From Actinacidiphila yanglinensis (GTDB lineage Bacteria; Actinomycetota; Actinomycetes; Streptomycetales; Streptomycetaceae): a stretch of 64,000 nt of DNA. How positions within the stretch are numbered: the stretch's first letter is position 1; each line of letters opens with the position of its first letter. Below are positions 62,801 through 64,000 of this stretch, piece by piece. Made by a program: the position numbers and the translations under genes. The stretch covers positions 62,001 to 126,000 of the forward strand of contig NZ_FNVU01000016.1 of the NCBI RefSeq assembly GCF_900107965.1. Direction: 5' to 3'. A model generated the notes under the pieces. It worked only from the letters and a program-made list of their open reading frames with translations. It did no database searches and was not told the DNA's origin.

Positions 62801-63331
62801 GGACTCCTCGTACCGCCGGTTGCGGCTGAGGTGGATGGCGATGGCCAGGGGCACGTGGTAGAAGAGTTCCCAGTTGTAGACGCTGTAGGCGCCCACCGAT
62901 CCGAACTCCAACTCCGCGACTGGATGAAGCTTTTCGACGATCTCCGTTGGGGCGTACCCGTTCTCGTCGAAGAGTTCCTCGAACAGCACCGGACGCGGTC
63001 TGCCGTCCGGCAGCAGCGCGGGGACGCCCGGCGCATCCTCCTCGTATTCGGTGTCCGCGGCCTGGAGACCGGCCACCGACTTCTCGACGAGGCGGTCGAC
63101 GAGCTCGGACACATACGGGTGGAAGTGCGTGCCGAAGCGGTACGACATGCTTCGTGTGGTGGTGGTCACCCAATGGCCGTCGTCGTCCCTGACCTCCGGA
63201 CGGTCCGGCAGGGGCGTGCCCCCGCCGGGAGGAGGGGGCACGTCGATTCCGATGAGGGGGCCCCGGATCGCCGCCTCGGCACGGGCGTCGATCAGGCTGT
63301 GGAAGCCGCCGAGGCGGAGGTCGTCGTTCAC
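59870..63331 (-). CDS. Tc toxin A-subunit-like protein (TcaB/TcdA C-terminal type)
   Basis: 1153 aa, starting inside the stop of the upstream gene (ATGA at 63328-63331). It corresponds to the C-terminal part of TcA subunits: YNWELFYHVPLAIAIHLSRN, YEESQRWFHHIFDPTTGRLG (the F-H-x-I-F-(D/N)-P hallmark), NPFRPHLVARYRPTAYMFKA, long helical pore-domain segments (QEWAFHSATTAGEIVQSFKQ, YYVHLRREVRGLYTQCFQMA) and the TcB-binding end (MFDTNLRDDRRLPFEGAGAV, STWLLELPSQFRPFDYDTIA). TcA pentamers form the injection channel of insecticidal toxin complexes. No signal peptide. Split A subunits are known (TcaA/TcaB). Confidence 0.85.
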   Translation of the reverse strand: MNDDLRLGGFHSLIDARAEAAIRGPLIGIDVPPPPGGGTPLPDRPEVRDDDGHWVTTTTRSMSYRFGTHFHPYVSELVDRLVEKSVAGLQAADTEYEEDAPGVPALLPDGRPRPVLFEELFDENGYAPTEIVEKLHPVAELEFGSVGAYSVYNWELFYHVPLAIAIHLSRNRRYEESQRWFHHIFDPTTGRLGPAPQRFWQVKPFQTEPVRLVEQVLTNLVTGADPGLRRETIDSIHAWAQNPFRPHLVARYRPTAYMFKAVMAYLQNLVDWGDALFAEDTGESINEALQLYVLAANLLGPRPQAVPRIGGGAPQTYRSLREHLREFGSALVSLETEIPFADAPLPQATDGAALSPLRSLGSSLYFCVPPNPTLLGFWDTVADRLFKIRNSLNLQGTFRQLPLFEPPIDPALLVRATAAGVDIAAAVSGVHQPLPLVRYGVLAQQAAELCQEVKALGANLLSLIEKEDAEALAVLRARHEHNTLTLAASVKYAQWQEAIKNREAVERTITTAGQRFTYYERLLGVAIGSTQVPKLDPLSREDLKGLLENAAKNDAPAGRADHKEPEMAPRYVPVDISPGGLGETGGLHISSREFDELTNLRLAQNWQNAAGLADTVGSALAVIPDFSVHAHFWGLGPSFTYGGTHLHHGASALASAGRTVAGELSYQASRAAKIDGFARREQEWAFHSATTAGEIVQSFKQLRAAQLREAAAQWEHTNHLRAVELSADVELFLTGQRTKAGPVDVDGKHTDRDYYVHLRREVRGLYTQCFQMALEAARKAERALQAELGDRGLTFLRYDYQSGPDQLHAGEKLFQDLKRMDAAHLELNRREYELSKSVSLLQLDPAQLVELRQNGSCTIAVPEEAFDMDTPGHYFRRIKSVAVSLPCVTGPYTSVPATLTLRHSSLRTSPALRDSRYARDGDGDDRFNDDYGSTQSIVTSVGQHDSGMFDTNLRDDRRLPFEGAGAVSTWLLELPSQFRPFDYDTIADVVLHVRFTAREGGQRLRKAAEKHLREFAKLPAGAGVAPFVRLFSVRHEFPSAWAAFKNTPQTDATPGTPLKLLVGPAHFPFWTTRGVLDTGGITVYGSEAVTVTPPAGQGNPGSLEAPVGALRSRDFPEVRIPLDGDEFILKLDHRTIKDLYVAVRWGCTMPTPE

Positions 63332-64000
63332 TGGTTGCGCTCCTCGAGTCGCATCGCCCGGAGGGACCGTACGGCGACCGCCGGGTCGGGACCGTCTCCC
63401 GGATCGCCGACGGCCCCGTCGAACGCGAGGAATCCGGCGCCGCCCACCACCCGCAGCCCGGCCCCGGCGAAAGTGTCCGTGTCCGTGGGATGAAAGCGCA
63501 CCCGTGCGCCGGCCAGAAATCCGGAGGCCACCGGGCGCCCGGCACCCACCGGGGCTTTTCTGCCATCGCCACCGACAACCCGGCTGGCCCCATCGGCCAT
63601 GACCTTGCCAGCCGTCTCGGGCCGCGCCTGCAGCCGCCCGGACCCCGGACTCCCGGAACCTTCCGAGTCAATACCGACCGACGGCGGCATCATGACCTCG
63701 ATGCCACCGCGCTCCCCTACAATCCGGTCGTCGTAGGAGAGGACGGTTACCGGGTTCACCAGCCAGTCCTGCCCGTGCTGTGCCGCAACGGTGGCGCGCG
63801 GGTCGATCCCCTCCCGCCAGTCCGGCCGCGGCCCGGGATCAGGCTGCTGCTCCTCCTTGGGCGGCGGGAGAAGGTCGCGCAGGAAGGGCCGGATCGGCGG
63901 CAGCATCCTGGGGTGTGGGTGTAGCGGTGGCTCCTCCTCCTCCGGGTGAACCGGGTCCCAGATCGCCCATCTGCGCCATTCCCGGACGCTCACCTCCGTC
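63328..64000 (-). CDS. Partial gene upstream of Tc-toxin gene, continues past the edge
   Basis: At least 222 residues, frame open to the window end; the GTG at 63993 overlaps its own potential ribosome site, so the real start is probably outside. Begins EVSVREWRRWAIWDPVHPEE, with Pro-rich and Gly-rich middle parts and a C-terminal VRFHPTDTDTFAGAGLRVVG beta segment. Translationally coupled to the TcA-like gene, so likely part of the same toxin operon. Not assigned to TcaA with confidence. Confidence 0.6.
   Translation of the reverse strand, partial: TEVSVREWRRWAIWDPVHPEEEEPPLHPHPRMLPPIRPFLRDLLPPPKEEQQPDPGPRPDWREGIDPRATVAAQHGQDWLVNPVTVLSYDDRIVGERGGIEVMMPPSVGIDSEGSGSPGSGRLQARPETAGKVMADGASRVVGGDGRKAPVGAGRPVASGFLAGARVRFHPTDTDTFAGAGLRVVGGAGFLAFDGAVGDPGDGPDPAVAVRSLRAMRLEERNQ

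Noticed and set aside
61889..63493. 534-aa plus-strand ORF opposite the Tc-toxin gene
   Set aside because: Antisense to a continuous 1153-aa TcA-like protein; shadow composition.

Overview
The window is high-GC DNA with the codon bias, GTG starts and gene families of a Streptomyces or Kitasatospora-type actinomycete. Almost nothing in it is housekeeping. Remnants or copies of about ten insertion-sequence families, a decayed MobF relaxase, a replication-relaxation fragment and many frameshifted genes point to a chromosome arm or a linear-plasmid-like accessory region that has taken repeated insertions and is decaying.

Left part (1-13.6 kb): a membrane-anchored PP2C phosphatase and a DUF6233-like gene, both present again as broken copies at 12.6-13.6 kb. 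Between the copies lie a phosphotransferase, small hypothetical and secreted proteins, a SUFU-domain protein, two truncated istB genes joined head to head, and a small RiPP locus. The RiPP locus is a SPASM radical-SAM fragment without its N-terminal half, a 62-aa precursor with repeated WDN/FDN motifs, and a pentapeptide-repeat protein.

13.6-19.7 kb: a compact minus-strand operon with stop/start overlaps: XRE-TPR regulator, TIR protein, P-loop (STAND-like) NTPase, membrane protein, small protein and one more small gene. The C-terminus of the TIR protein and the N-terminus of the NTPase share a short Gly/His/Asn motif, the layout expected of an effector and sensor that assemble through matching prion-like motifs. 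This is the best candidate for an undescribed defence system here. A second candidate lies at 51.9-54.3 kb: one protein with a trypsin-like domain, an nSTAND1 NTPase and two C-terminal membrane segments.

19.8-35 kb: MobF relaxase remnant, broken amino-sugar-type genes (Gfo/Idh dehydrogenase, DegT aminotransferase) with a broken XRE regulator, a DrrAB-type ABC exporter with its MerR regulator, a small secreted protein between two overlapping parts of one gene, and IS701 elements. 35-44 kb: remains of a carbohydrate locus (rhamnosidase tail, intact multidomain glycoside hydrolase, aldose epimerase tail) and a large secreted amidase-like protein paired with a lipoprotein. 44-56 kb: IS5, IS1380, IS630, IS5 (nested) and IS1182 elements around a few hypothetical genes and the trypsin-STAND gene. 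56-64 kb: secreted nuclease-like lipoprotein, DNA ligase fragment, an Rhs toxin C-terminus with two probable immunity genes, an IS3 fragment, and a large Tc-toxin A-subunit gene running with a partner gene off the right edge. I saw no rRNA, tRNA or CRISPR array.
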